From Burkholderiales bacterium (GTDB lineage: Bacteria > Pseudomonadota > Gammaproteobacteria > Burkholderiales > Burkholderiaceae_C): a DNA stretch of 12,798 bases. Below are positions 1-7,321 of this stretch, piece by piece; position 1 is the first letter of the stretch, and each line of letters opens with the position of its first letter. A program made the translations under genes and the position numbers. The DNA lies in the NCBI GenBank assembly GCA_947372225.1, contig CANBSV010000079.1:1-12798 (forward strand), written 5' to 3'. The notes beneath the pieces were generated by a model, which saw only the letters and a program-made list of their open reading frames with translations, ran no database searches and was not told where the DNA came from.

Positions 1-14
1 ACCATCTGCTGAGC

Positions 15-1265
15 ATGCAAGCAACCCCGAACGGCATCATTGGACTCGCCGTGGCCTTGGGCTCAGGGCTGCTGATCGGCATCGAGCGCGAGCGCCGCAA
101 GGGCCGCGGCGCCGACCGCCAAGCCGCCGGCGTGCGCAGCTTCACCGTGGCGGCGCTGCTGGGCGCATTGGCGCAGTGGCTGCCGGTGCCGGGGCTGGTG
201 GTTTGCGCTGCGGGTTTCGTGGCGCTCCTGGCCGTGGCATCGCATTACCGCAGCCGTTCCAGCGACCCGGGCATGACCACCGAGCTGGCACTGTTTGCCA
301 CCTGCCTGATCGGGGTGCAGTGCGTCGTGTGGCCGGCCTTCGGGGCGGCTTGTGCGGCGGTGCTCACAGTGCTGCTGGCGTCACGGGATCGGTTGCACCG
401 GTTCGCCACACAGTGGCTGACCGAGCAGGAACTGCACGATGGTGTGGTGCTGGCCGCGTTGGCGCTGATCGTGTTGCCGTTGATACCGCTCGGGCCAGTC
501 GATGGGTTCGCAGGCATTCGGCCGCGCCCGCTGTTCACGCTGGTCTTGTTGATACTGGCCATACAGGCGGCGGGCCATGTCGCGCTGCGTGCGCTTGGGC
601 CACGCCAAGGCCTGCTGCTGTCGGGTTTTGCGGCCGGGTTTGTCTCGAGCACGGCGACCATTGCCTCGTTTGGCAGTCGGGCCCGCGCGCATCCTGAGCA
701 GTCGGCCATGTTCGCTGCGGGTGCCGCGCTGTCTTCGGCGGCCACCTGGACGCAGATCTTGCTGATTACCGCGGCACTGTCAGCAAGCGCCGCGTGGGCG
801 CTCTTGCCGATGGCACTCGCTGCCGCACTCACCTCGGCGGCTCTCGCGCTGTACCTGCAGCGCGGCTACACCGGAGCACCACCCGACGAGTCGGCCGCCC
901 AGCAAGGCAGCGCGCTGCGCCTGCGCGAGGCGCTGATCGCCGGTGCGCTGCTCGGGGGCGTGGCGCTGCTGGTGGGCAATGCGCAGGCGCGCTTCGGCGA
1001 CGTCGGACTCAATATCAGCATTGCCATCGCCGCGCTGGTCGATGCCCATGCGCCGGTGGCTTCGCTGGCCTCCTTGCACGCCGCGGGCAGCCTGCCGTTG
1101 GACCGCATGGCGCTGGGCGTGCTCGTGGCGGTGAGCGCCAACTCGCTCACGCGGTGCGGGGTGGCCGTGGTGACGGGCGGTCGGGCTTATGCGCTTCGAG
1201 TGAGCGCGGTGCTGGTCGGCAGCCTGTGCGTGGCCTGGGCGATCGGGCTGCTGAGCGCGTTCTGA
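15..1265 (+). CDS. MgtC/DUF4010-family integral membrane protein
   Basis: A 416-residue, strongly hydrophobic protein. The N-terminus carries GLLIGIERERR (about residues 18-28), the hallmark of the MgtC/SapB membrane domain. The middle and C-terminus match the DUF4010 layout, with GFVSSTATIASFG (about 208-220) as its signature-like segment, and many predicted membrane helices are spread over residues 5-125, 143-215, 230-280 and 307-414. MgtC-like proteins are tied to growth at low magnesium and to ATP synthase control in some bacteria, but the role of this two-domain form is not established, so no substrate is claimed. The ATG at 15 was chosen because the first helix starts right after it. 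The frame stays open to the left edge, so a slightly earlier start cannot be excluded. A TGA at 10-12 in another frame may be the end of an upstream gene. The gene converges with the next one, with 12 bases between the stop codons. Confidence 0.85.
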   Translation: MQATPNGIIGLAVALGSGLLIGIERERRKGRGADRQAAGVRSFTVAALLGALAQWLPVPGLVVCAAGFVALLAVASHYRSRSSDPGMTTELALFATCLIGVQCVVWPAFGAACAAVLTVLLASRDRLHRFATQWLTEQELHDGVVLAALALIVLPLIPLGPVDGFAGIRPRPLFTLVLLILAIQAAGHVALRALGPRQGLLLSGFAAGFVSSTATIASFGSRARAHPEQSAMFAAGAALSSAATWTQILLITAALSASAAWALLPMALAAALTSAALALYLQRGYTGAPPDESAAQQGSALRLREALIAGALLGGVALLVGNAQARFGDVGLNISIAIAALVDAHAPVASLASLHAAGSLPLDRMALGVLVAVSANSLTRCGVAVVTGGRAYALRVSAVLVGSLCVAWAIGLLSAF

Positions 1266-1277
1266 GAGGCGCGCGCC

Positions 1278-3305
1278 CTACTTCAGGATGCCCAAAAGGT
1301 TCGAAAAGCTGTCGGTCCAGGGCTCAAAGCCGGCTGGGGGCAGCAGTTTTTTGCCGTCTTGCAGCGTGTCCGGCAGGGCTGCGGCGCGCTCGGGGCTCAT
1401 CAGCAGCACCCACGACGAGTGTCGGCAGTACAGGTCCTTGTCGTCCGGATCCAACTCATAGACCAGCGCGACCTTGCCGAAGTGCTGTGCGGCGCTGGCC
1501 ATCACCGGACGCATGTCCAAGTAGCGGTTGGTGATGTGCACGGCCAGCAGGCCGTCGGGCTTGAGGTGGCCGAAGTAAGTCTTCATCGCCTCCAGCGTCA
1601 ACAGGTGCGTGGGGATCGAATCACCCGAAAACGCGTCCATGGCCAGCAGGTCGAGTTGCTGCTGTGCCTCCCGCTCGAGCATCAGGCGGCCATCGCCGAG
1701 CACTGGGATGATCGTCGCCTTGGTGTCCGACAAATAGGTGAACTCGCTGCGCGCCAGCTCGAGCACCTGCTCGTTGATCTCGTAGATGCGCATTTCGTCG
1801 CCCGAGCGGCCATAGGTGGCCAGCGTGCCGGTGCCCAGCCCTACCACGCCGAGCTTGAGCGGGTGTGCCTGCGGCAGGCTGCGAATGGCGCGACCGATGC
1901 CCGACTTCTCGCAGTAGTACGCCGTGGGCTCCTTGCGCAGCGGCGCGGCCATGTACTGCTCGCCGTGGTTGACGCTGCCGTGGCGCATCAGGCGCAACGC
2001 ACCGAGTCGCGGGTCGGTCTCGTCGGCCACGCGCAGCTGGCTGTAGAAGTTGCGAACCACACGCCGGTAGCCGTCAACGTAGTCCAGCGAGATGTCGGCC
2101 AGCCGCCAGCCGTAGCCCAGCAGCGCGACGAGCAGCAAGGCGCGCCACAGTGGGCGCAGCTCGCGCCAGAGCACGGCGATGACCAGCGTCGCGCACAGCA
2201 ACAGCCCTATGGGCAGCTCGAAATAGGCGGTGAAGACCGCAGGCGCCACCAGGCCCACCAGCACGCCGCCCAGCGCGCCACCCACCGAGAGCATCAGATA
2301 GAAAAGGGTTAGGTGCTGCACAGGGGGCCGAAGCCGCACCAGCTCGCCGTGGCACACCATGCAAAAGACAAACAGCGACACGCTGAGCAGACTGATCAGC
2401 ATCGGCACGCCCATGCCGCCGTCGAGCACGCGATCGAGCGCCAGAAAAGCCAGTGGCAGTGCTGCCAGAAACCAACCACGCACGTAGTAGCGCGGGGTAT
2501 CGAAGCACAGGATGAAGCTCAGCAGATAGATGCTCAGCGGCACCACCCACAGGAACGGCACGGGCGCGACGTCCTGTGTCAGGTGGCGGGTGATGGCCAG
2601 CAGCAAGATGGACGCCGAGGCCGACAAGCCGATCCACAGCAGGCACTCGCGCCAGCGCGCAGCCGGGGTCACGGGGGACGTGTCGACCGGCCCGGTCGAT
2701 TCGACATGGGCCATGCGGTGCCGTGCGAACAGCGCCGTGGCCAGACCCGCCACCACGAAGACTGCGTAGCCCACCGACCAGGCCAGCGCCTGCGAGCCCA
2801 CGGTCAGCGCCGGCTCGACCAGCACGGGATATGACAGCAGCGCCAGCATCGACGCCAGGTTCGACAGCGCATACAGGCGGTACGGCTTGGCGCAACCTAC
2901 GGAGACTGGAAACGAGCGCGCGTACCAGGCCTGCATCAGCGGGCCAGTGGTCGACAGCAGCAGATAAGGCGCACCGACCGCACCGGCCAGCACTGCCAGC
3001 ACGCTCCAGCTGGGGTGTTCGCGCGCCATACCTTTCCAGCTCGGGTCGGCCGCCACCGGCAGCGTCACCAGGCTCAGCACCAACAGCGCGACGTGCACCA
3101 GCGGTTGCCGGCGGGCGCTCACCTTTTCGTGCAGCCAATGGACATAGGCGTAGCCAAGCAGCAACTCGGCCTGAAAGAACACGATGCAGGTGCTCCACAC
3201 AGAAGACGACCCCCCGAACCAGGGCAGGATCATCTTGGCGACGACCGGCTGGATCTGGAATAGCAGGAAAGCAGAGAGAAAAACGGTCGTTGCGAACAAG
3301 CCCAT
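1278..3305 (-). CDS. Fused membrane / spermidine-synthase-like protein
   Basis: A 675-residue two-part protein. About residues 1-400 hold numerous membrane helices, starting with a hydrophobic segment (FATTVFLSAFLLFQIQPVVA) and the MILPWFGGSSSVWSTC motif typical of 'fused MFS/spermidine synthase' proteins. The C-terminal part is a Rossmann methyltransferase-like spermidine synthase domain. It shows LRLMRHGSVNHGEQY (about 437-451), the nucleotide-binding loop VGLGTGTLA (488-496), an acidic residue in IYEIN (509) and MDAFSGDSIPTHLLT (556-570), which holds the Asp usually needed in aminopropyl transfer. It resembles polyamine-synthase-related proteins, but their substrate and direction of action are not settled. 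The start is uncertain: the ATG at 3305 begins where relatives begin, while an in-frame ATG at 3335 would add ten residues, and neither has a clear Shine-Dalgarno. It lies 58 bases downstream of mltA on the same strand and may be co-transcribed with it. Confidence 0.85.
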   Translation of the reverse strand: MGLFATTVFLSAFLLFQIQPVVAKMILPWFGGSSSVWSTCIVFFQAELLLGYAYVHWLHEKVSARRQPLVHVALLVLSLVTLPVAADPSWKGMAREHPSWSVLAVLAGAVGAPYLLLSTTGPLMQAWYARSFPVSVGCAKPYRLYALSNLASMLALLSYPVLVEPALTVGSQALAWSVGYAVFVVAGLATALFARHRMAHVESTGPVDTSPVTPAARWRECLLWIGLSASASILLLAITRHLTQDVAPVPFLWVVPLSIYLLSFILCFDTPRYYVRGWFLAALPLAFLALDRVLDGGMGVPMLISLLSVSLFVFCMVCHGELVRLRPPVQHLTLFYLMLSVGGALGGVLVGLVAPAVFTAYFELPIGLLLCATLVIAVLWRELRPLWRALLLVALLGYGWRLADISLDYVDGYRRVVRNFYSQLRVADETDPRLGALRLMRHGSVNHGEQYMAAPLRKEPTAYYCEKSGIGRAIRSLPQAHPLKLGVVGLGTGTLATYGRSGDEMRIYEINEQVLELARSEFTYLSDTKATIIPVLGDGRLMLEREAQQQLDLLAMDAFSGDSIPTHLLTLEAMKTYFGHLKPDGLLAVHITNRYLDMRPVMASAAQHFGKVALVYELDPDDKDLYCRHSSWVLLMSPERAAALPDTLQDGKKLLPPAGFEPWTDSFSNLLGILK

Positions 3306-3318
3306 CAAGTGAGCATAA

Positions 3319-3337
3319 CCATGCCGCTCAGGCATGG
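3319..3337. repeat. 7-bp inverted repeat between mltA and the synthase-like gene
   Basis: CCATGCC (3319-3325) and GGCATGG (3331-3337) are perfect inverted arms around a five-base loop. On the minus strand this hairpin falls after the mltA stop and about 14 bases before the preferred start of the next gene. There is no T-run after it, so it is not a convincing intrinsic terminator. It could affect access to the start codon or be chance. Confidence 0.4.
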
Positions 3338-3363
3338 CGGCGGCGCGCTGCGGGGGGCGCGCG

Positions 3364-4494
3364 TCAGCTGCGCGGCACGAGAACCCACACGCGCAGCGAC
3401 TGCTTCATGCGGCCGGCCTGCTGCTCTGCCACCTCGCCCCAGCCCCAGAAGTAATCGACCCGCACCGCGCCGGTGATGGCACTGCCGGTGTCTTGTGCCA
3501 TCACGATACGGCGCAAGGCGGCGCTCGACAGCGGTTCGGTGGTGTCTATCCACAGCGCACTGCCGTACGGGATGCTGGCGGGATCGATGGCCACCGAGCG
3601 GCCGGGGGTGAGCGCCACCGACTGCGCGCCGCGTGGCCCGACGCCGGGATCGGTCAGCGGCTCCTCGCGAAAGAACACCACCCGCGGGTTGGCCCACAAC
3701 AACTCGTTGATGCGTTGCGGATTGAGTTGAACCCAGGCTCGGATGCCCGGCCATGAGGCCTGATCGGCGCGCAGCTCGCCTTGCTCGACCAGCCAGCGCC
3801 CTACGGATTTGTAGGGCTGGTCGTTGTGCCCTGCAAAGGCCACGCGCACCTGCTTCTGGCTGCCGTCGGGCTCGGTCAGTTGCAAGCGACCCGAGCCTTG
3901 AATTTGCAGTGTGAGCAGACTGAGCGGGTCCGCCAACCAGGCCAGCTCACGCCCGCGCAATGCAGCCTGAGCGGCGGGCAGCGTGTCGATCTGCTGCCGC
4001 GTCCAGTAGGGCTTCCGGGTCGCGAGATCAGCGGGGGTGCCGTACACCGGCACCTGGAACGGCCCCTGGGCGGTGCGGCTGGCCTCGATCAGCGGCTCGA
4101 AGTAGCCCGTGATCAATCCGCGATCCGAGCCTTCCAGCGACTCGACGCGGTAGGGCTGCAAGCGACCTTGCAGCCAGTTGCGCGCGGCCGCGTCATCGGC
4201 CGGTGCGCTGCGCCTGGCTTCGGCGCAGGTGGCAGCCCAGCCTGCGGCAGGCCTCTCGCAGCCTCGCAACAGTGCCGGCCAGACCTCGGCGGTTCGGTCG
4301 GCGTCCCATCCGGGCAGATCGGACCATCTTGCCGGCACCCACCTTGCACGCCCGCGCACCACCACCTCGCCGTTGGGGGTGGGTTCAGGCTGAATGACGC
4401 CTGGCATCGCGGGCGACGGCGCCAGGACCGGCGAGCTTGAGCAGCCCGACAGCGCTCCTAGAATGAAAAATCCCCAAGCGAGGAACCGTGTCAT
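3364..4494 (-). CDS. mltA: Membrane-bound lytic murein transglycosylase A (lipoprotein)
   Basis: A 376-residue protein that cleaves the MurNAc-GlcNAc bond of peptidoglycan with formation of the 1,6-anhydro product, expected at the inner face of the outer membrane. The ATG at 4494 was chosen because it gives a textbook lipoprotein signal: MTRF, a hydrophobic core, then LSGC with the lipidated Cys at residue 18. The open frame runs further upstream but that extension is not protein-like. The MltA domain follows, with GLITGYFEP (126-134), VPVYGTP (148-154) and LQIQGSGRLQL (196-206). The C-terminal 3D domain has MAQDTGSAITGAVRVDYFWGWG (332-353 overall), in which Asp335 most likely corresponds to the catalytic Asp of E. 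coli MltA. The length fits the family. No Shine-Dalgarno is visible before the start, and the start codon overlaps that of a divergent small gene. The next gene on this strand begins 58 bases downstream. Confidence 0.95.
   Translation of the reverse strand: MTRFLAWGFFILGALSGCSSSPVLAPSPAMPGVIQPEPTPNGEVVVRGRARWVPARWSDLPGWDADRTAEVWPALLRGCERPAAGWAATCAEARRSAPADDAAARNWLQGRLQPYRVESLEGSDRGLITGYFEPLIEASRTAQGPFQVPVYGTPADLATRKPYWTRQQIDTLPAAQAALRGRELAWLADPLSLLTLQIQGSGRLQLTEPDGSQKQVRVAFAGHNDQPYKSVGRWLVEQGELRADQASWPGIRAWVQLNPQRINELLWANPRVVFFREEPLTDPGVGPRGAQSVALTPGRSVAIDPASIPYGSALWIDTTEPLSSAALRRIVMAQDTGSAITGAVRVDYFWGWGEVAEQQAGRMKQSLRVWVLVPRS
4437..4464 (+). promoter_or_regulatory. Sigma70-type promoter inside mltA signal-peptide codons
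   Basis: TTGAGC at 4437-4442 (four of six matches to the -35 consensus), a 16-base spacer, and TAGAAT at 4459-4464 (five of six matches to the -10). Transcription would start near 4470-4472, ahead of a GAGGA ribosome binding site (4480-4484) and the ATG at 4493. The promoter lies antisense within mltA codons 11-20, the end of the signal peptide and the lipobox. The match is read by eye only. Confidence 0.55.
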
Positions 4495-4642
4495 GTGGCT
4501 GTTGGTCGTGGAAGCATTTGGCGCCGTGGCGCTGTTGGCCCTGATTGTCTGGTGGACGATGTTTTCGGGGCGTGTGGGCGGTGAACTCAAATCGGCCGCC
4601 ATCGAGCCTGCGGCATCTGACACGCCAGAGCCGCCGCGCTGA
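4493..4642 (+). CDS. Small single-pass membrane protein, 49 residues
   Basis: A short gene divergent from mltA. It encodes an N-terminal membrane helix (about residues 2-24, WLLVVEAFGAVALLALIVWW), then TMFSGR and a polar, Pro/Glu-rich tail. The ATG at 4493 is supported by a GAGGA Shine-Dalgarno at 4480-4484 with eight bases of spacing and by a good upstream promoter whose predicted start point lies downstream of an alternative in-frame ATG at 4463. Its start shares the bases CATG with the mltA start on the other strand. The helix followed by WWTMFSGR is reminiscent of short unnamed proteins I recall from Burkholderiales, but I could not check this. Function is unknown. The main alternative is a chance frame opposite the mltA leader; the helix, promoter and ribosome binding site together argue against that. 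It converges with the Gcr-family gene, 42 bases away. Confidence 0.65.
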   Translation: MWLLVVEAFGAVALLALIVWWTMFSGRVGGELKSAAIEPAASDTPEPPR

Positions 4643-4684
4643 TCCCAAAGCCGTCCGTTGAGCGGACCGACCGACACACGCCGC

Positions 4685-6733
4685 TCAGCCCAGATGCCGG
4701 GGTGGCAGCACGAATGACAGCGGCTGGCTGACCAGCCGGCGCCAGATGGCTCGACGGATGCGGCTGCGGTCTGCCAGCCGGATGCCGCGCGAACCCATGG
4801 CCACTTTGAAGGCAAGGAAGAAACTCACCGCGAGGTTGAGCACCCCGGTCACCGCGATCCCGGCCACGCACCACCAGAACGCGCTGTGCTCGAGCACCGA
4901 CAGGCCTTCGGCCGCGGCTGCCGCAGCCAGTTGTCCCGTGGACAAGGTGACGTGGCGCACCTCCACCGGCACCCCGAAAAACAGACCGACCGCGGGTACA
5001 AGCCCCAGCAGCAACCCGAGCGAGATGTTCGAGGCGAACCCCGAGATGTTGGCGCGCCAGAACCGCGCCCAGCGCTGCGCCCGTTCGGCGCCGAGTTTCG
5101 TCACGATGCCCGGGTTCCAGGCGATGGCACTGTCAAGCCGGTGCCACACAAACCAGTTTTCCACCCAGCCGCCGATCAGCGAACTGGCGAACAGTAGGAC
5201 CCCGGTGAAGGCAGCAAACAAAGCCGTGGGACCCAGCAGCGTGATCGACTCCAGCACATGTTCGGCGGCATGGCCATCGACGAGCGGCGCGCCGAAAGCG
5301 GTTTGCCAGACCCACTGGACGGCCAGCACCAGCGGCGCGACCACCGCAAGGTTGCCGAAGATCCCGGCAGCTTGCGAGCGGATCAGATGTGCGACTTCAT
5401 CGACAAAGCGTTCGACCGCCGCATCGTCGGCGACATCGGCGAGCTTTTCGGCCAGCGCTGGCGCCGTCATCGCAGGCTGCTTGGTGGCCACCGTGCCGTG
5501 CATGAGGTGCACGATGAGAAAGCTCACGGCGTAATTCATGCCGGCCCAGAAACCGCCCCAGAACGCCGACAGGGACAGAGCGATCACGAAGAACTTCACG
5601 AACGTGGTGCCGGCGATCACCGCGCCACCGCCGGCTGCGGCCTTCAGCATTTGGCGGTACGAGGCGCTGTCACGGGTGATGTAGTGGTCGCCCACTTCGG
5701 CGCTGCGCTCGGCCACCTTGCGTGCGAGCAGCGAGTAGTGGTCGGCAAACAGCGCCGTGATGCTGCGTCGTGCGGCGGCTGTGCACACCAGCTCGGCGAG
5801 CAGTCGCGTCACATCGTGCGACCGCTGACGGCTGACCACGCAGTTCAGCAACTGCTCGATGCGGTGGGTGCGCAAGCGCAGCTGATCGACGTCGAACACC
5901 ACGCTGATCGAAACGCCATGCTCTTCAAGGTGATCGTGCACGCTGTCAGCGCAACGCCGGCAGCTGTCGAGCAAGGCACGCAGGTACTGCGCTTCTTGCA
6001 GCAAGGCCGCCTCGTCGCCTGCCAGCGCCCGTTCGCGAATCCGGTCGGCGGCGACGGCCAGCTGGCGAAACGGTTCGTGGGTCAGCAGCTCGCCGCTCAT
6101 GCGCTGGCGCAACGCACCGGAAAAGGCCGCGGATCGCACAGCGCTGGCCAGAAACATGATCGCGTCCAGAAGTGGCGTTTGCCACGAGTGGTCGTCCAGC
6201 GAGCCAGGTGGCATCAAGCTGCACAGGCGATCCAGCGTTGCGTCGTCAAGCGACTCCAGCCACAGCGCGTCATCGGCGACGGGAAAGAGCAAGCCGAACA
6301 GCTCCGACAAGTCGGTGGTGGCCGGGGTGATCGGCAGCAGCTTGCGCTTGAGGCGCTGACCGAGTTCCCCGAAAAAGTTGGCGCGCGATGAAAAACCGAA
6401 GTCCGCGAACAGAGCGGCGGTGTCCATCTCGGCCCAGAAGCGACCCAGCACGGCCGTGGCCTGGTCACGCAGTGCGGGGTGACGGTCCAGTTCGTCGAGC
6501 AGGTGTTGGAGGCGCAGCGCCGGCTGCGGTCTGGATGGCACAGCACTGCCATGGTTTTCCGACGCCGGCAGCGGCGCGTGGCGCAGCCACTCAAGAGCGC
6601 GGATCACCCACAGGTTGCGCTCCGGCAGGCTGGCACGTCGGTCTGCCGCCGGACCCAGCGCATCGAGCAAGACCGCCAGGTCTGTGGTCGATGGGGCGCT
6701 GGCCTGCGTTGTCGGGTTGGGCGTTGCGGCCAT
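4685..6733 (-). CDS. Gcr-family 'site-specific recombinase' (membrane protein)
   Basis: A 682-residue protein that I recognise as the family named 'site-specific recombinase' after a gonococcal gene (Pfam SpecificRecomb). Residues 1-360 are soluble and mainly helical, rich in Leu and Arg, with a pair of cysteines at RRCAD (259-263). Residues 365-645 contain about six or seven membrane helices, in segments near 370-412, 458-480, 497-521, 562-588 and 617-645. Conserved-looking loops include WVENWFVWHRLDSAIAWNPGI (523-543) and KVAMGSRGIRLADRSRIRR (643-661). I see no tyrosine- or serine-recombinase catalytic motif, and a polytopic membrane protein is an odd shape for a recombinase, so the family name should be treated with caution. 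It follows apaG on the same strand with a 23-base gap and no clear Shine-Dalgarno, and is probably co-transcribed with it. Confidence 0.85.
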   Translation of the reverse strand: MAATPNPTTQASAPSTTDLAVLLDALGPAADRRASLPERNLWVIRALEWLRHAPLPASENHGSAVPSRPQPALRLQHLLDELDRHPALRDQATAVLGRFWAEMDTAALFADFGFSSRANFFGELGQRLKRKLLPITPATTDLSELFGLLFPVADDALWLESLDDATLDRLCSLMPPGSLDDHSWQTPLLDAIMFLASAVRSAAFSGALRQRMSGELLTHEPFRQLAVAADRIRERALAGDEAALLQEAQYLRALLDSCRRCADSVHDHLEEHGVSISVVFDVDQLRLRTHRIEQLLNCVVSRQRSHDVTRLLAELVCTAAARRSITALFADHYSLLARKVAERSAEVGDHYITRDSASYRQMLKAAAGGGAVIAGTTFVKFFVIALSLSAFWGGFWAGMNYAVSFLIVHLMHGTVATKQPAMTAPALAEKLADVADDAAVERFVDEVAHLIRSQAAGIFGNLAVVAPLVLAVQWVWQTAFGAPLVDGHAAEHVLESITLLGPTALFAAFTGVLLFASSLIGGWVENWFVWHRLDSAIAWNPGIVTKLGAERAQRWARFWRANISGFASNISLGLLLGLVPAVGLFFGVPVEVRHVTLSTGQLAAAAAAEGLSVLEHSAFWWCVAGIAVTGVLNLAVSFFLAFKVAMGSRGIRLADRSRIRRAIWRRLVSQPLSFVLPPRHLG

Positions 6734-6756
6734 GGGCGAAACGCGAACGGGTGGCG

Positions 6757-7131
6757 TCAGTGCAGTGCGGATGCGAGCGTGAGCCCGAACTCGGGCACCG
6801 GCGCGTCGAACGCATGGGCATCTTCAGTCATGCACATGAAAGTACCTCGCATCGTGCCGTGGGGCGTGGCGATGCGGGTCCAGCTGGTGTATTCGAAGTG
6901 CTCGCCCGGTTTGAGGACCGGCTGGTGGCCGACGACAGCCAGCCCGCGCACCTCATCGACGTGGTCGCTCGCGTCGGTGACGATCCAGTGCCGGGCGATG
7001 AGTTGGGCCGTGACATCGCCCGTGTTGCGGATGGTCACCGTGTAGGCAAACGCGTATTGATGAGCTTGTGTGTCGGACTGCTCAGGCAGATGACGCACCG
7101 AGACCGAGCAGGAAAATTCAGGATGAGCCAT
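6757..7131 (-). CDS. apaG: ApaG (DUF525) protein
   Basis: A 124-residue protein, the usual ApaG length. It shows the beta-sandwich (fibronectin-III-like) signature: YAFAYTVTIRNTGD (26-39), LIARHWIVTDA (44-54), GLAVVGHQPVLKPGEHFEYTSW (63-84 overall) and the C-terminal ATPHGTMRGTFMCMTEDA (88-105). ApaG is widespread in proteobacteria and is genetically linked to diadenosine tetraphosphate hydrolase and cobalt/magnesium phenotypes in enterobacteria. Its biochemical role is not firmly established. The ATG at 7131 is the only start consistent with the family. There is no Shine-Dalgarno, but a TAGAAT hexamer ends six bases upstream, so the message may be leaderless. The Gcr-family gene follows 23 bases later on the same strand, and the trp operon lies divergently upstream. 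Confidence 0.95.
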   Translation of the reverse strand: MAHPEFSCSVSVRHLPEQSDTQAHQYAFAYTVTIRNTGDVTAQLIARHWIVTDASDHVDEVRGLAVVGHQPVLKPGEHFEYTSWTRIATPHGTMRGTFMCMTEDAHAFDAPVPEFGLTLASALH

Positions 7132-7137
7132 CGGTTC

Positions 7138-7143
7138 ATTCTA
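7138..7143 (-). promoter_or_regulatory. Candidate -10 element of apaG (leaderless start)
   Basis: On the minus strand the sequence reads TAGAAT, six bases (GAACCG), then the apaG ATG. TAGAAT matches the -10 consensus at five of six positions, and the usual spacing would place transcription start at the A of the ATG. The -35 region at about 7161-7166 (TGGGCT) is weak. The same TAGAAT hexamer serves the small-gene promoter at 4459-4464. Confidence 0.4.
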
Positions 7144-7228
7144 GGCAGCCGCGGCATGTGAGCCCAGGGGGATCCGTGCAGCGCGACCTTGTCGCCGCCG
7201 GCTGACGGACGGGAGCACGACCCGGCCC

Positions 7229-7237
7229 TGATAAAAT
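7229..7237 (+). promoter_or_regulatory. Extended -10 promoter of the trp operon
   Basis: TG (7229-7230), one base, then TAAAAT (7232-7237) gives an extended -10 (TGnTAAAAT). No good -35 is present 16-18 bases upstream (around 7208-7215). The predicted transcription start, six or seven bases after the hexamer, falls on the ATG of the leader peptide at 7244. The only other candidate in the 300-base region is a TTGACT at 7368-7373, which lacks a -10 partner. Confidence 0.5.
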
Positions 7238-7243
7238 TCGTCC

Positions 7244-7321
7244 ATGCTCACAGCGCGTAAACACGTCTCGAGGTCGCATGACCGGGGAGCCTGGCCCTGG
7301 CGCAGCGCAAGCCCACGCTGA
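7244..7321 (+). CDS. Candidate trp leader peptide (25 residues, Trp-Pro-Trp)
   Basis: A 25-codon frame beginning MLTARKHVSRS, rich in Arg, with Trp codons at 17 and 19 in AWPWRS (7292-7294 and 7298-7300), and stopping with TGA at 7319-7321, 110 bases before trpE. Two Trp codons so close together just upstream of a trp biosynthetic operon is the classic sign of a leader peptide whose translation senses charged tRNA-Trp. There is no Shine-Dalgarno. The extended -10 ends at 7237, so the transcript may begin on the ATG itself. The Trp codons lie in the first arm of a set of alternative hairpins (7297-7347). The peptide is not recognised from any specific known leader. The alternative is a chance open frame in GC-rich DNA. 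Confidence 0.5.
   Translation: MLTARKHVSRSHDRGAWPWRSASPR

Noticed and set aside
1266..1277. GGCGCGCGCC palindrome between the convergent stop codons as a bidirectional terminator
   Set aside because: The stem would be only a few pairs without a proper loop and there is no T-run on either side.
1359..2834. Long plus-strand frames opposite the spermidine-synthase-like gene
   Set aside because: Same shadow pattern; the minus-strand protein has clear helices and motifs.
4463..4492. Longer start (ATG at 4463) for the small membrane protein
   Set aside because: It has no Shine-Dalgarno and its first bases overlap the -10 hexamer, upstream of the predicted transcription start; the ATG at 4493 has good signals.
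4495..4815. Upstream extension of mltA to 4815
   Set aside because: The lipoprotein signal begins exactly at the ATG at 4494, so an extension would bury it; the extra residues look non-coding.
5258..6391. A 377-codon plus-strand frame opposite the Gcr-family gene
   Set aside because: Composition (Arg, His, Gln rich) and lack of any motif mark it as a shadow of the minus-strand gene.
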